A stretch of DNA of 64,000 bases, taken from contig CALSAQ010000001.1 in assembly GCA_943372995.1 (NCBI GenBank), positions 62,001 through 126,000 on the forward strand, written 5' to 3'. Below the pieces are notes generated by a model. It ran no database searches. It was not told the origin of the DNA and saw nothing but the letters and a program-made list of their open reading frames with translations. Origin of the DNA: CAJBVG01 sp943372995 (GTDB lineage: Bacteria > Bacteroidota > Bacteroidia > Sphingobacteriales > Sphingobacteriaceae). Below, in pieces: positions 38,909 through 47,283 of the stretch (position 1 is the first letter of the stretch; each line of letters opens with the position of its first letter). The position numbers were made by a program, and so were the translations under genes.

Positions 38909-39821
38909 TCAAAGCCGCAATATTCCTTTTTAAACCACTGTATTTTGTTCTCTTTATAGGGGAGTTTTTGAAAAGTATTTCAAAGCTTTCTTCACTTAAA
39001 TTATCCCAATCTTTTTTACTATAAGTCGACCATTCTTTTGGTTTGAATTCTTCTATTTGATGTGGTATAGAAAATCTATTCCAGGGACATACATCTTGAC
39101 ACACATCGCACCCAAAAATCCAGTTCTCATAACTTCCTTTCATCTCTTTAGGAAATTCATCTTTCAATTCTATTGTTAAGTAAGAGATGCATTTGTTGGC
39201 ATCTACTATGTAAGGTGCAACAATAGCTTCAGTAGGACATGCATCTATACAACTTGTACATGTTCCGCAATGATCGGTTCTCATCGGCGCATCGTATTCG
39301 CATTCAATATCGATGATAAGCTCCGCCAAAAAGAAAAATGAACCTTGTTTCTTGCTCAATAAATTACTGTGTTTACCAATCCAACCTAAACCGCTTTCTT
39401 TTGCCCAAACTTTATCTAGCACTGGTGCAGAGTCTACAAATGCTCTACCATGTATTTCTCCAATATGCGCCTGAAGTGTTTGCATTAATAGTTTCAGTTT
39501 TGCTTTAATTACATGATGGTAATCGTCGCCATAAGCATATTTAGAAATGATGTAACTTGAAGATGTTTGTGTAGTTTCTGGAAAATAGTTTAAGCTTAAG
39601 CTGATAATGCTTTTTGCCCCTTCTACCAGTTTTCTTGGATCCAATCTTTTATCGAAATGGTTTTCCATATACGACATCTTTCCGTGTTTCCCTTCCTTCA
39701 ACCATTGTTCTAAACGAGGAGCTTCTTCTTCCAAAAACCGAGCTTTAGAGATACCACAATTCATAAAGCCTAGTTTCTGGGCCTCTGCTTTAATTAATTG
39801 GGATATCAGTTTTGGATTCAT
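38895..39821 (-). CDS. queG: Epoxyqueuosine reductase QueG
   Basis: The start is the ATG at 39821 (MNPKLISQLIKAEAQKLGF), 308 residues; a TTG three codons earlier is less likely. The enzyme reduces epoxyqueuosine to queuosine in tRNA, using cobalamin and two [4Fe-4S] clusters. Visible signatures: GMSYMENHFDKRLDPRKLVEGAKSII-type N-domain, YGDDYHHVIKAKL, FVDSAPVLDKVWAKESGLGWIGKH, ferredoxin motifs CGTCTSCIDACPTEAI and IFGCDVCQDVCPWN. The last codons lie inside a repeat, and a TATTTTTG promoter element (39828-39835) sits 7 nt before the ATG, so the mRNA may be leaderless. It is divergent from the PagL-like gene. Confidence 0.93.
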   Translation of the reverse strand: MNPKLISQLIKAEAQKLGFMNCGISKARFLEEEAPRLEQWLKEGKHGKMSYMENHFDKRLDPRKLVEGAKSIISLSLNYFPETTQTSSSYIISKYAYGDDYHHVIKAKLKLLMQTLQAHIGEIHGRAFVDSAPVLDKVWAKESGLGWIGKHSNLLSKKQGSFFFLAELIIDIECEYDAPMRTDHCGTCTSCIDACPTEAIVAPYIVDANKCISYLTIELKDEFPKEMKGSYENWIFGCDVCQDVCPWNRFSIPHQIEEFKPKEWSTYSKKDWDNLSEESFEILFKNSPIKRTKYSGLKRNIAALRNKT

Positions 39822-39860
39822 AGTATTCAAAAATAGGGTAAGAAATTGTAAGTTTATAAT

Positions 39861-40931
39861 ATGAGATACATTGTATTGACTTTAATACTGCTCAACTCTC
39901 AAATAGGGCATACTCAACATAAAACAGGCTGGAGTATTTCAGCCTTATATGGAACGACTATAGCTCATACAAAGAAAATTCAGTCGATTAAATCAACCAA
40001 CCCTATAGGTTTACAAATCGATTTATTCAGACAAAAAGACAATCAAGAAAATTATGATTTATGTAAATGTTATCCTCAATCGGGACTAAGCTTATCGGTG
40101 TTCGATTACGGTAATAACACGATAGTGGGTCAGGGTGCTCATCTTATTTTTTATCTGGAACCTCAATTTAAAGTAAGTAATAAAAATTATTTTATAGTTC
40201 GTGCATCTGCAGGTCTAGCTTTTATGAATCGTCCGTTCGACTCTATAAGCAACCCGAATAACCTTGCATATAGTTTACCTGTAAGTGGATTTGTTTCTAT
40301 GGGTCCAGGCTGGAGATATTACCTCTCCAATAAATATTCAATGTTTGTAATACTTCCTTTTAATCATGTTTCTAATGGTGGAATAAAAGACCCTAATATT
40401 GGATTGAATTTTCCGAGCATACATTTTGGTCTTACTAAACAGAACTACAATTTAGAGCGAAACCTCAATAAATCTTATTATGAACAACAATCATCTTTAG
40501 TAAAGAATAGATATTCCTTCAGTGTGTTTTATACGAGTAGAACAGTGAAAAATGGAGAGAAAGAACGATTTAGTATTTATGGTTTAGAGAGTGCATATAT
40601 AAGAAGAATAAGTGTTTTGTTAAGTATTAATTCAGGTATTGAATTTTATCGAGATCATGCATTACAAGAGCGATATAGAAGAGAGAAAGGGATTGATAAA
40701 ACTCGTTATCGTATTGGAATGTTGTCGGGCTTACAAATTCACTTGGGTAAGTTTGAGCTGTATCACAGATTGGGGTTCTATGTATACGATCCTGGTTTGT
40801 ATAATGGAAGAATCTTTCACCGCAACGGACTCCAATATAAATTAACTAATCCCTTATCAATAGGAGTAGAGGTAAAAGCACACAAAGAGGTAGCTAACTT
40901 TATTGATTTACGATTATCGTATCGCTTGTGA
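39861..40931 (+). CDS. PagL-like outer-membrane acyl hydrolase fused to a second barrel domain
   Basis: 356 residues. A signal peptide ends near GHTQ. The N-terminal half (20-200) is a lipid A deacylase (PagL)-like barrel with the catalytic HxS motif: H169 and S171 in NHVSNGGIKDPNIGLN. It should remove an acyl chain from lipid A or a related lipid in the outer membrane. The C-terminal half (about 210-356) is a second beta-barrel-like region ending YKLTNPLSIGVEVKAHKE...YRL. This half resembles the separate protein at 53178, and the first half resembles the separate protein at 53696. PagL itself is about 150 residues, so this protein is roughly twice family size. A TAAGTTTA element lies 5 nt before the ATG. 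Confidence 0.75.
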   Translation: MRYIVLTLILLNSQIGHTQHKTGWSISALYGTTIAHTKKIQSIKSTNPIGLQIDLFRQKDNQENYDLCKCYPQSGLSLSVFDYGNNTIVGQGAHLIFYLEPQFKVSNKNYFIVRASAGLAFMNRPFDSISNPNNLAYSLPVSGFVSMGPGWRYYLSNKYSMFVILPFNHVSNGGIKDPNIGLNFPSIHFGLTKQNYNLERNLNKSYYEQQSSLVKNRYSFSVFYTSRTVKNGEKERFSIYGLESAYIRRISVLLSINSGIEFYRDHALQERYRREKGIDKTRYRIGMLSGLQIHLGKFELYHRLGFYVYDPGLYNGRIFHRNGLQYKLTNPLSIGVEVKAHKEVANFIDLRLSYRL

Positions 40932-40934
40932 TTT

Positions 40935-41963
40935 TTAGAATAGTGTATTGTTCTTTTTTATGTCACCAATTTTTGCTCTCAGGTGTTTATAAGCTAATTC
41001 TGTAGCCTCTCGTCCACGAGGTGTACGCATCATAAATCCTTCTTGAATTAAAAAAGGTTCGTATACTTCTTCAATAGTACCTTCATCTTCTCCAACTGCA
41101 GTAGCAATAGTTTTTAAACCAACAGGTCCACCCTTAAATTTCTCAATAATGGTGAGAAGTATTTTATTGTCCATTTCATCTAAACCATGCTCATCCACAT
41201 TTAAGGCATTGAGTGAGTAGTTAGCAATGGAAGTATCAATTTGTCCGTTCCCTTTTATTTGTGCAAAATCACGTGTTCTTCTCAAGAGTGCATTAGCAAT
41301 TCGAGGAGTTCCTCTACTTCTACGTGCTATTTCAAATGCACCTTCTTCTGTAATTGGAGTCTTTAAAATATCCGACGATCTTAATACGATATCGGTGAGT
41401 AATTTAGAATCATAGTATTCTAATCGTGCATTAATGCCAAATCGAGCTCTTAAAGGAGAGGTAAGTAATCCAGAGCGAGTTGTAGCACCAATTAGTGTGA
41501 ATGGGTTTAAACTAATTTGAACAGAGCGAGCATTAGGCCCTGCATCAAGCATAATATCAATTTTGTAATCCTCCATAGCAGAGTAGAGGTATTCTTCCAC
41601 CACGGGGCTTAATCGATGAATCTCATCAATAAATAATATATCTCCTTCTTCTAGGTTTGTCAATAGTCCAGCTAAATCCCCCGGTTTATCTAATACAGGT
41701 CCTGAGGTAACTTTAATACTCACTCCAAGTTCATTTGCGATGATGTATGATAAAGTTGTTTTCCCAAGTCCAGGAGGGCCATGTAAAAGAACATGATCTA
41801 ATGCCTCTTTTCTTCGTTTAGCAGCCTCAACAAATATTTTAATATTCTCTACTATTTTATGTTGACCAGTGAAATCGTCGAATGCCGAAGGACGTAATAC
41901 TTTCTCTATATCTTTTTCAGAATTATTGAGAGAATCGGCATTGGGGTCGAGAATAGGGTTCAT
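40935..41963 (-). CDS. ruvB: Holliday junction branch-migration ATPase RuvB
   Basis: 342 residues, normal family length. Walker A GPPGLGKTT (62-70), Walker B FIDEIHR (111-117), sensor 1 GATTRSG (159-165), the RuvB loop SPLRARFG, and sensor 2 RSRGTPRIANALLRR, then a winged-helix C-domain (GVDEGTIEEVYEPFLIQEGF-like). It drives branch migration with RuvA during recombinational repair. It lies 23 nt after the glycosyltransferase gene on the same strand. ruvA and ruvC are not adjacent. Confidence 0.97.
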   Translation of the reverse strand: MNPILDPNADSLNNSEKDIEKVLRPSAFDDFTGQHKIVENIKIFVEAAKRRKEALDHVLLHGPPGLGKTTLSYIIANELGVSIKVTSGPVLDKPGDLAGLLTNLEEGDILFIDEIHRLSPVVEEYLYSAMEDYKIDIMLDAGPNARSVQISLNPFTLIGATTRSGLLTSPLRARFGINARLEYYDSKLLTDIVLRSSDILKTPITEEGAFEIARRSRGTPRIANALLRRTRDFAQIKGNGQIDTSIANYSLNALNVDEHGLDEMDNKILLTIIEKFKGGPVGLKTIATAVGEDEGTIEEVYEPFLIQEGFMMRTPRGREATELAYKHLRAKIGDIKKNNTLF

Positions 41964-41986
41964 GGCTTAAAAATACGAAATATAAA

Positions 41987-42715
41987 CTATCGTTTGTATT
42001 TTTTAAAGAAGCTACTGAACTTCATTTGAAGTACGCCGAATATTGCTTCTCTAATAATACCTTTCGACATTTTGCTTGTACCTTCACTGCGGTCGGTAAA
42101 AATGATAGGAACTTCAATGATATTAAAACCATACTTCCATGTAGTAAATTTCATTTCTATTTGGAAGGCATAACCCACAAATTTTATGGCTGATAAATTA
42201 ATGGTTTCTAGTACTACTCTTCTATAACATTTGAACCCTGCGGTAGCATCGTTCACGGGCATACCTGTAATGAATTGTACATATTTAGAAGCAAAGAAAG
42301 ACAGAATTACACGGCTCATCGGCCAGTTTACCACATTTATACCTGTAATGTATCTAGAACCGATAGCTAGTTCAGCACCATTCACACAAGCCTCTCTCAA
42401 ACGAACTAAATCATCTGGGTTGTGAGAAAAGTCAGCATCCATTTCAAAAATATATTGATACTCTCTTTTTAAAGCCCATCTAAAGCCATGGATATAGGCA
42501 GTGCCTAAGCCAAGCTTTCCTGAACGTTCTTCGAGGAAGAGTTTACCTTCATATGTAGATTGTAAATTCTTAATAATGCTTGCCGTTCCATCAGGAGAAC
42601 CATCATCAATAATTAGCAAATGGAAGGGGTGCGTCAAAGAGAAAACCTTGTGAATCATCTTCTCAATGTTTTCTTTTTCGTTGTAGGTAGGTATAATTAT
42701 TAAGCTGTCCGACAT
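41987..42715 (-). CDS. Family 2 glycosyltransferase, polyprenol-phosphate mannosyltransferase-like
   Basis: 242 residues. GT-A fold signatures: IIIPTYNEKENIEKMI at the N-terminus, IIDDGSPDGTASII, the metal-binding EMDADFSHNPDDL, LAIGSRYI, VNDATAGFKCYRR and the acceptor-side VPIIFTDRSEGTSKMS. These match Dpm1-type polyprenol monophosphomannose synthases, common in Bacteroidota. There is no C-terminal membrane domain. It should charge a lipid carrier with a sugar on the cytoplasmic face for surface glycan or protein O-glycosylation. The exact sugar is inferred. It is divergent from the gmhB-like gene and upstream of ruvB. Confidence 0.85.
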   Translation of the reverse strand: MSDSLIIIPTYNEKENIEKMIHKVFSLTHPFHLLIIDDGSPDGTASIIKNLQSTYEGKLFLEERSGKLGLGTAYIHGFRWALKREYQYIFEMDADFSHNPDDLVRLREACVNGAELAIGSRYITGINVVNWPMSRVILSFFASKYVQFITGMPVNDATAGFKCYRRVVLETINLSAIKFVGYAFQIEMKFTTWKYGFNIIEVPIIFTDRSEGTSKMSKGIIREAIFGVLQMKFSSFFKKYKR

Positions 42716-42765
42716 TTTTTTAATCCCACGAAGATAATTAATATTTTGAAATCGTACTTTTGAAT

Positions 42766-43254
42766 ATGAATAAAGCTGTCTTCCTTGATCGCGACGGTAT
42801 AATTAACGTTGAAATCGGCGATTATATCAAATGTTTCGAAGATTTTACATTACTACCACATTTAGGTGAAGCTCTTAAACAATTAATAGACAAGGGTTAT
42901 ATTTTAATAGTGGTAACCAATCAGGGAGGTTTGGCCAAAAAACTCTATAGTGTAGAAGAGCTAGAAAAAATGCACAATTACCTAATCGAAGAAATGAAAC
43001 GATTTGGTGTCGCTTTCAAAGAAATATATTATTGTCCGCATCATCCTGATTATAACGGAAATTGTTTATGCAGAAAACCTGGATCTCAATTAGTTGAAAA
43101 AGCCATTGCAAAATTTAATATAGATCCATCACAATCTTATTTCATCGGCGATAAGCAGAGAGATATAGATGCAGGAAATGCAGTGGGAGTAAAGGGGATA
43201 CTGGTAGAAAGCAATCCTAACCTCTTCGAGGTAGTTTCCAGAATTGAGATGTGA
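42766..43254 (+). CDS. gmhB: HAD-IIIA phosphatase, GmhB-like
   Basis: The start is the ATG at 42766 (MNKAVFLDRDGIIN), 162 residues. HAD motif I DRDG has the nucleophile Asp8 and acid/base Asp10, motif II is VTNQGG, motif IV IGDKQRDIDAG. The zinc loop Cys90-x-His92...Cys100-x-Cys102 (CPHHPDYNGNCLC) matches GmhB, the D-glycero-D-manno-heptose-1,7-bisphosphate 7-phosphatase of LPS heptose synthesis. Histidinol phosphatase-type enzymes share the loop, so the substrate is not fully certain. A TACTTTTG element ends 4 nt before the ATG. The stop codon is inside a repeat. Confidence 0.85.
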   Translation: MNKAVFLDRDGIINVEIGDYIKCFEDFTLLPHLGEALKQLIDKGYILIVVTNQGGLAKKLYSVEELEKMHNYLIEEMKRFGVAFKEIYYCPHHPDYNGNCLCRKPGSQLVEKAIAKFNIDPSQSYFIGDKQRDIDAGNAVGVKGILVESNPNLFEVVSRIEM

Positions 43255-43286
43255 GATATGAGAAAGTAAATTAATCTCATATCTCA
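43252..43286. repeat. Perfect inverted repeat between convergent genes
   Basis: TGAGATATGAGA (43252-43263) pairs perfectly with TCTCATATCTCA (43275-43286) around 11 nt. The first TGA is the stop of the gmhB-like gene. The surrounding bases continue the TCTCATA-type units to about 43300, touching the stop of the aldolase gene at 43297. Likely a bidirectional transcript end. Confidence 0.65.
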
Positions 43287-43296
43287 ATTCTCATAT

Positions 43297-43959
43297 CTAT
43301 TTACCTTCATTTGCCTTAGCGTGATCTGCTAAAAACTGAGCTAAACCATTATCAGTTAATGGATGTTTTAGTAATTGTAAAATAGCAGATAAAGGACCGG
43401 TCATTACATCAGCACCAATTTTAGCACATTGAATAATATGGAGAGGGTGACGAACTGAAGCAGCCAAGATTTGAGTTTCAAATCCGTAGTTATCAAATAT
43501 TTGTCGAATATCTTCAATTAAGATCATTCCATCCGAAGAAATATCATCCAAACGTCCAACAAAAGGAGATACGTAGGTTGCACCAGCTTTGGCTGCCAAT
43601 AAAGCCTGACCAGCTGAAAATATTAATGTACAGTTTGTACGAATACCTTTTTTGGAAAAATATTTTAAAGCTTTAATACCATCTTTAATCATTGGTATTT
43701 TAACAACAATTTTAGGGCTTATTGCAGCAAGTTTCTCACCTTCAGCAATCATTCCTTCGTAATCGGTTGAAATCACTTCTGCACTTACCTTATCTTCAAC
43801 AATATCACAAATTGCTTTATAGTGTTTCAGTACATTTTCTTCACCAGCTATACCTTCTTTTGCCATTAATGAAGGGTTAGTGGTTACGCCATCTAAAATA
43901 CCAAGGTCTTGAGCTTCTTTAATTTGAGAAAGGTTAGCCGTATCGATAAAAAACTGCAT
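43297..43959 (-). CDS. fsa: Transaldolase-family protein, fructose-6-phosphate aldolase-like
   Basis: 220 residues, the short FSA/TalC size rather than the long transaldolases. Signatures: MQFFIDTANLSQIKEA, DGVTTNPSLMAKEG, the Schiff-base Lys87 in VVKIPM, NCTLIFSAGQALLAAKAGATYVSPFVGRLDD and ILAASVRHPLHI. It either transfers dihydroxyacetone units in the non-oxidative pentose phosphate pathway or cleaves fructose-6-phosphate. The two activities cannot be told apart by eye here. The SRP RNA gene lies just upstream on the same strand. Confidence 0.9.
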   Translation of the reverse strand: MQFFIDTANLSQIKEAQDLGILDGVTTNPSLMAKEGIAGEENVLKHYKAICDIVEDKVSAEVISTDYEGMIAEGEKLAAISPKIVVKIPMIKDGIKALKYFSKKGIRTNCTLIFSAGQALLAAKAGATYVSPFVGRLDDISSDGMILIEDIRQIFDNYGFETQILAASVRHPLHIIQCAKIGADVMTGPLSAILQLLKHPLTDNGLAQFLADHAKANEGK

Positions 43960-43996
43960 GATGTATGATTGGTTTAATTGATTTTAAAAGAAAAAA

Positions 43997-44093
43997 GGGT
44001 AAGCACCTCATATCGCACCGCTACAACCTTTTACCCTTGCTTCCTTCCGAACCTGGGGGAGTTCAAAGGGAGCTGGTCGTATAAGACTTACCC
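43997..44093 (-). ncRNA. ffs: Signal recognition particle RNA (small bacterial type)
   Basis: The minus strand carries the hallmark SRP apical loop GTTCGGAAGGAAGCA, flanked by pairing arms (CCCCCAGG on one side, AGGG on the other). The ends GGGTAAG and CTTACCC are complementary. About 97 nt, the size of the Alu-less bacterial form. A T-run (43991-43996) follows at the 3' end. A TATATTTG (-7) at 44098-44105 places the start at GGGTAAG. With Ffh it targets membrane proteins. Confidence 0.9.
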
Positions 44094-44097
44094 GCCG

Positions 44098-44105
44098 CAA
44101 ATATA
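44098..44105 (-). promoter_or_regulatory. -7 element of the SRP RNA gene
   Basis: The minus strand reads TATATTTG, identical to the tRNA-Ser and tRNA-Arg -7 boxes. The predicted start 5-6 nt downstream coincides with the paired 5' end of the RNA. The -33 region is occupied by an ATTCTAA repeat and lacks TTG. Confidence 0.6.
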
Positions 44106-44110
44106 GGTTT

Positions 44111-44136
44111 AAATTCTAAATTCTAAATTCTAAATT
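44111..44136. repeat. Heptamer tandem repeat (AATTCTA)
   Basis: The heptamer AATTCTA is repeated about 3.5 times directly after the stop of the TrmH-family gene and before the SRP RNA promoter. It is another member of the short-period intergenic repeats. Confidence 0.6.
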
Positions 44137-44141
44137 TCAAA

Positions 44142-44672
44142 TTAATTACGAAGGCTTAGAAAGGCTTGCCACATTACTATTCCAGCTGTTACAGAAACAT
44201 TGAAGGAGTGTTTAGTTCCGAATTGTGGAATTTCGATACATGCATCAGAGTGGTTAATTACTTCTTGATTTACACCGTCCACTTCATTCCCAAATATAAT
44301 TACATATTTCTTCTCCTTATGGAAAGAATATTTTTCAAGAGAGTAACTATTCTCAGCTTGTTCAATTGATAATATGGTATATCCTAACTCTTTTAACTCT
44401 TTAATTGCTTCTAATGTATTATCTCTATATTCCCAAGTCACACTTTCAGTAGCACCAAGTGCTGATTTTTCAATATCTCGGTGAGGAGGTTTTGCAGTAA
44501 TACCACATAATATAAGTTTCTCTACAGCAAATGCATCAGAGGTTCTAAAAACAGAGCCTACATTATGCATGCTTCGGATATTGTCTAAAACGATAATGAT
44601 TTTTGTTTTTTCAGTAAGTTTAAATTCTTCAGGACTTAGTCTATTTAACTCATCCATCGATAGTTTTTTCAT
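44142..44672 (-). CDS. TrmH/SpoU-family RNA 2'-O-methyltransferase
   Basis: The start is the ATG at 44672 (MKKLSMDELNRLSPEEF), 176 residues. SPOUT motifs: motif 1 DNIRSMHNVGSVFRTSDAF, motif 2 VIIFGNEVDGVNQEVI, motif 3 CIEIPQFGTKHSFNVSVTAGIVMW. This is the deep-knot fold that methylates ribose in tRNA or rRNA with SAM. It has no N-terminal substrate-binding domain like RlmB, so it is closer to TrmH/TrmL-sized enzymes. The target nucleotide is not known. A TAGTTTTG element (44676-44683) ends 4 nt before the ATG. Confidence 0.87.
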   Translation of the reverse strand: MKKLSMDELNRLSPEEFKLTEKTKIIIVLDNIRSMHNVGSVFRTSDAFAVEKLILCGITAKPPHRDIEKSALGATESVTWEYRDNTLEAIKELKELGYTILSIEQAENSYSLEKYSFHKEKKYVIIFGNEVDGVNQEVINHSDACIEIPQFGTKHSFNVSVTAGIVMWQAFLSLRN

Positions 44673-44756
44673 GTTCAAAACTAAACATTTTTCTTTAATC
44701 CTAATTTCAGTTTCTCAATTCTTTTTTTGTATATTTAGGTATTAAATTCTTCCCAT

Positions 44757-45089
44757 ATGAAAGCCAGAATTCCTAGAAAAATGGGGGCAGAGGAAGAAGC
44801 TTCAATCCTACCTCCAAATCAAAAAGACTTAAATTTTAAGAACGAAAAAATGCGCTTTGGTTTTTCTTTTTCAGCCGCCGATGGCGAATCAGGAAATCAA
44901 TCGGAGGATAATGCGGACCTGCCTAGTTCATTAACTGAGATAGGGCATCAATATAATCCTAACTTATCAGAACAAAATCCTGCAAAAATAAAACAGAGGA
45001 ATGAAATAACCGACGCGATGCATCTTGCTGATAAGTATAGTGTTGGCTTGTCTTTTACAGATAAGGATAGTTATACAGATTTGGCATAG
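44757..45089 (+). CDS. Small hydrophilic protein of unknown function
   Basis: 110 residues from the ATG at 44757 (MKARIPRKMGAEEEASILPP). It is Asn/Gln/Ser/Asp-rich and looks disordered: NQSEDNADLPSSLTEIGHQYNPN. There is no signal peptide, membrane segment or recognisable domain. The C-terminal part (ITDAMHLADKYSVGLSFTDKDSY) may fold. It lies 40 nt before a T9SS cargo gene on the same strand. It may be a lineage-specific protein or, less likely, a spurious frame. I recognise no family. Confidence 0.4.
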   Translation: MKARIPRKMGAEEEASILPPNQKDLNFKNEKMRFGFSFSAADGESGNQSEDNADLPSSLTEIGHQYNPNLSEQNPAKIKQRNEITDAMHLADKYSVGLSFTDKDSYTDLA

Positions 45090-45129
45090 TTGTTGAAAAT
45101 GTTGACATTTGCTACAACAAATACCTAAC

Positions 45130-47199
45130 ATGCTGAAAAAGTATTATCACCTATTATTTTTCCTTTTTTTCGGAATCGGTGCCCAAGCATCTCATTATGC
45201 TGGATATGATATGAGTATTACCAGTATTCCTGGTGGAGATACCTACAAAATTAAATTCACTATTTATAAAGATAATGCTGGTGGTACTGCTCCTATGCCT
45301 ACTACAATGAGTTTTAAAACTTATGTGAATGGCACTAATATGGATGCAGGTCTGAACTTTAGCACACCTAGAGTAGACTTATATTTAGCCACTTATAATC
45401 CCGCGGATTGTCCGCCAGCATCTGCAACTTTAGCACTTCAAGTGGGAATTTTTGAATATACCCTAACTGCAGCACAAGCCCTATCACTTACAAATCCTAG
45501 TGGATATTATTTTTCGAAGACAGAATGCTGTAGAAATGTAGGATCTACGAATGTAATTAATAGTGAAGGTATAAGTATAAATTTTAGTTTAGACCTTCCT
45601 AGTTTAGGTCCTTCTTCATTAACAAGATACAACAGTTCCCCTCGCTTTAATAAAATCCCATTAACTTTTTATTGCATTGGAAAACCATATACCATCGATT
45701 GGGAATGTACTGATCCAGATGGAGATTCATTAGTATATTCATTGTTAAGACCTACAGACGGGAGCACGTCTACCAAACCATTTGGATATGGAACTTATGC
45801 TCCAGGTTATAATTTTAATTATAATATTATTGATGGTTCACCTGATTTGACAATCAATCCCAAAACAGGTATAATAAATTTTATACCAACAAAAACAGGC
45901 CGATATTTAATCGGATTTAAAGTCGACGAATATCGCAAGATATCAGGTGTTCCTAAAAAAATAGGTACTATTTACCGAGAATTTTTAATTGAAACTGTAT
46001 TATGTTTCGATTCTGCTCCAGTGTTAGCGTCGTTGAATTCTAATAATGTACAAATTATGGATACTATAACCGATGTGTACGACTCTGCTTTTACTTATAC
46101 CAGAGATTTTATTGCGCATGAAATTCTTGCTGATTCGCTATTCATGAGTATACAATGGTTAAATATTACTGATACAACATTTAACCATAAACTGAAATGG
46201 GGATACCCCGACACTTTACAATCAGGAAGTAATATTCAAGATTATATAGTGAAAGGTAAAAGCCCAATTACCGGTAGATTTGAAATAGTTATTGATAGTC
46301 TTATGGCAAGACAAAGCCCTTACGCATTTAGAGTATTTGTACAGGATAAAACCTGCCCTAGTCCATTAAGTGATTTTATTGATGTCTATTTGTTTGTAAA
46401 AGAAAAAAACTGTAGCCCAGTGTATAAAAATTATACAATTTATGGTTGTGATAGTGCCTTAGGAAATAATGGTAAATGGTACTATACACAAGGTTTGAAT
46501 TCAGATACAGTTGTGCAAGCTGATGGATGTTTACTCATCACAAACTATAATGTCAACTTACATACTAATATTGTACATTATTATTTAGGTTCATGCGACT
46601 CTGTGAAAGGCTTAGGAAATAATTATTATTATTCATCAGGTATATATATAGATACTATTAAAAACAATTTATGTGATACTATTAATGTGTTCCATGTAAA
46701 TGTTAATCTGTCGCCTTTAACAAAAGAAATAATTGGAGATACAATTGTATCTTCATCAACAGAGTACCAATATTTCTTTACACCTGACCCTGGAAACAAT
46801 ACTGCTTGGAGTGTTGTTAATGGGACTATTTTAACTAGTAATATGTTTTCTGCATTAGTAAAGTGGGATACATTATTCAACAATGGTTCGATAACGGCAA
46901 CCGAAATGACTGCGAATGGATGTGATGTGGAAAATAAGTTAAATGTAAAGGAATTAAAGTCGGGTATATTTTTCCAAAAATCTGATTTTAAAATTTACCC
47001 TAATCCAAGTTCTCATATTATTCGGATAGAAAACAATAGTGTTGTTAATGAAATCCCAACCGAAATATTTGATATACAAGGTGTCAGAGTGAAAAGCTTT
47101 ATGCTTTTTAAATCTAATGAGATTGATATTTCTGATTTGCCTACGGGTGTTTATTTTATTCGAATTGGAGAGAACGCATATAAAATGATTAAGTATTAG
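45130..47199 (+). CDS. Secreted protein: HYAGYDMSIT N-domain with A-type T9SS domain
   Basis: The start is the ATG at 45130 (MLKKYYHLLFFLFFGIGAQA), 689 residues; an upstream TTG frame lacks a leader. The mature N-domain (about 21-310) starts SHYAGYDMSITSI and is a close paralogue, about 70% identical by eye, of the N-domain of the protein at 21255, with the same Cys positions (TECCRNV, FYCIGKPYTIDWECTDPDGD). The middle (430-600) carries Cys-containing repeats (YTIYGCDSALGNNGKWYY, YYLGSCDSVKGLGNNYYY). The C-terminus is an A-type sorting domain (FKIYPNPSSHIIRIENN, EIFDIQGVRVKSF, LPTGVYFIRIGENAYKMIKY), not B-type as in the paralogue. Confidence 0.85.
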   Translation: MLKKYYHLLFFLFFGIGAQASHYAGYDMSITSIPGGDTYKIKFTIYKDNAGGTAPMPTTMSFKTYVNGTNMDAGLNFSTPRVDLYLATYNPADCPPASATLALQVGIFEYTLTAAQALSLTNPSGYYFSKTECCRNVGSTNVINSEGISINFSLDLPSLGPSSLTRYNSSPRFNKIPLTFYCIGKPYTIDWECTDPDGDSLVYSLLRPTDGSTSTKPFGYGTYAPGYNFNYNIIDGSPDLTINPKTGIINFIPTKTGRYLIGFKVDEYRKISGVPKKIGTIYREFLIETVLCFDSAPVLASLNSNNVQIMDTITDVYDSAFTYTRDFIAHEILADSLFMSIQWLNITDTTFNHKLKWGYPDTLQSGSNIQDYIVKGKSPITGRFEIVIDSLMARQSPYAFRVFVQDKTCPSPLSDFIDVYLFVKEKNCSPVYKNYTIYGCDSALGNNGKWYYTQGLNSDTVVQADGCLLITNYNVNLHTNIVHYYLGSCDSVKGLGNNYYYSSGIYIDTIKNNLCDTINVFHVNVNLSPLTKEIIGDTIVSSSTEYQYFFTPDPGNNTAWSVVNGTILTSNMFSALVKWDTLFNNGSITATEMTANGCDVENKLNVKELKSGIFFQKSDFKIYPNPSSHIIRIENNSVVNEIPTEIFDIQGVRVKSFMLFKSNEIDISDLPTGVYFIRIGENAYKMIKY

Positions 47200-47283
47200 T
47201 TTTTAGATCAGTCCAAAATTGATTTGAAAGAAATAATAAGGGTAATGTAGTATTCTGATGTCATAGATGTAAAAATCTATCTT

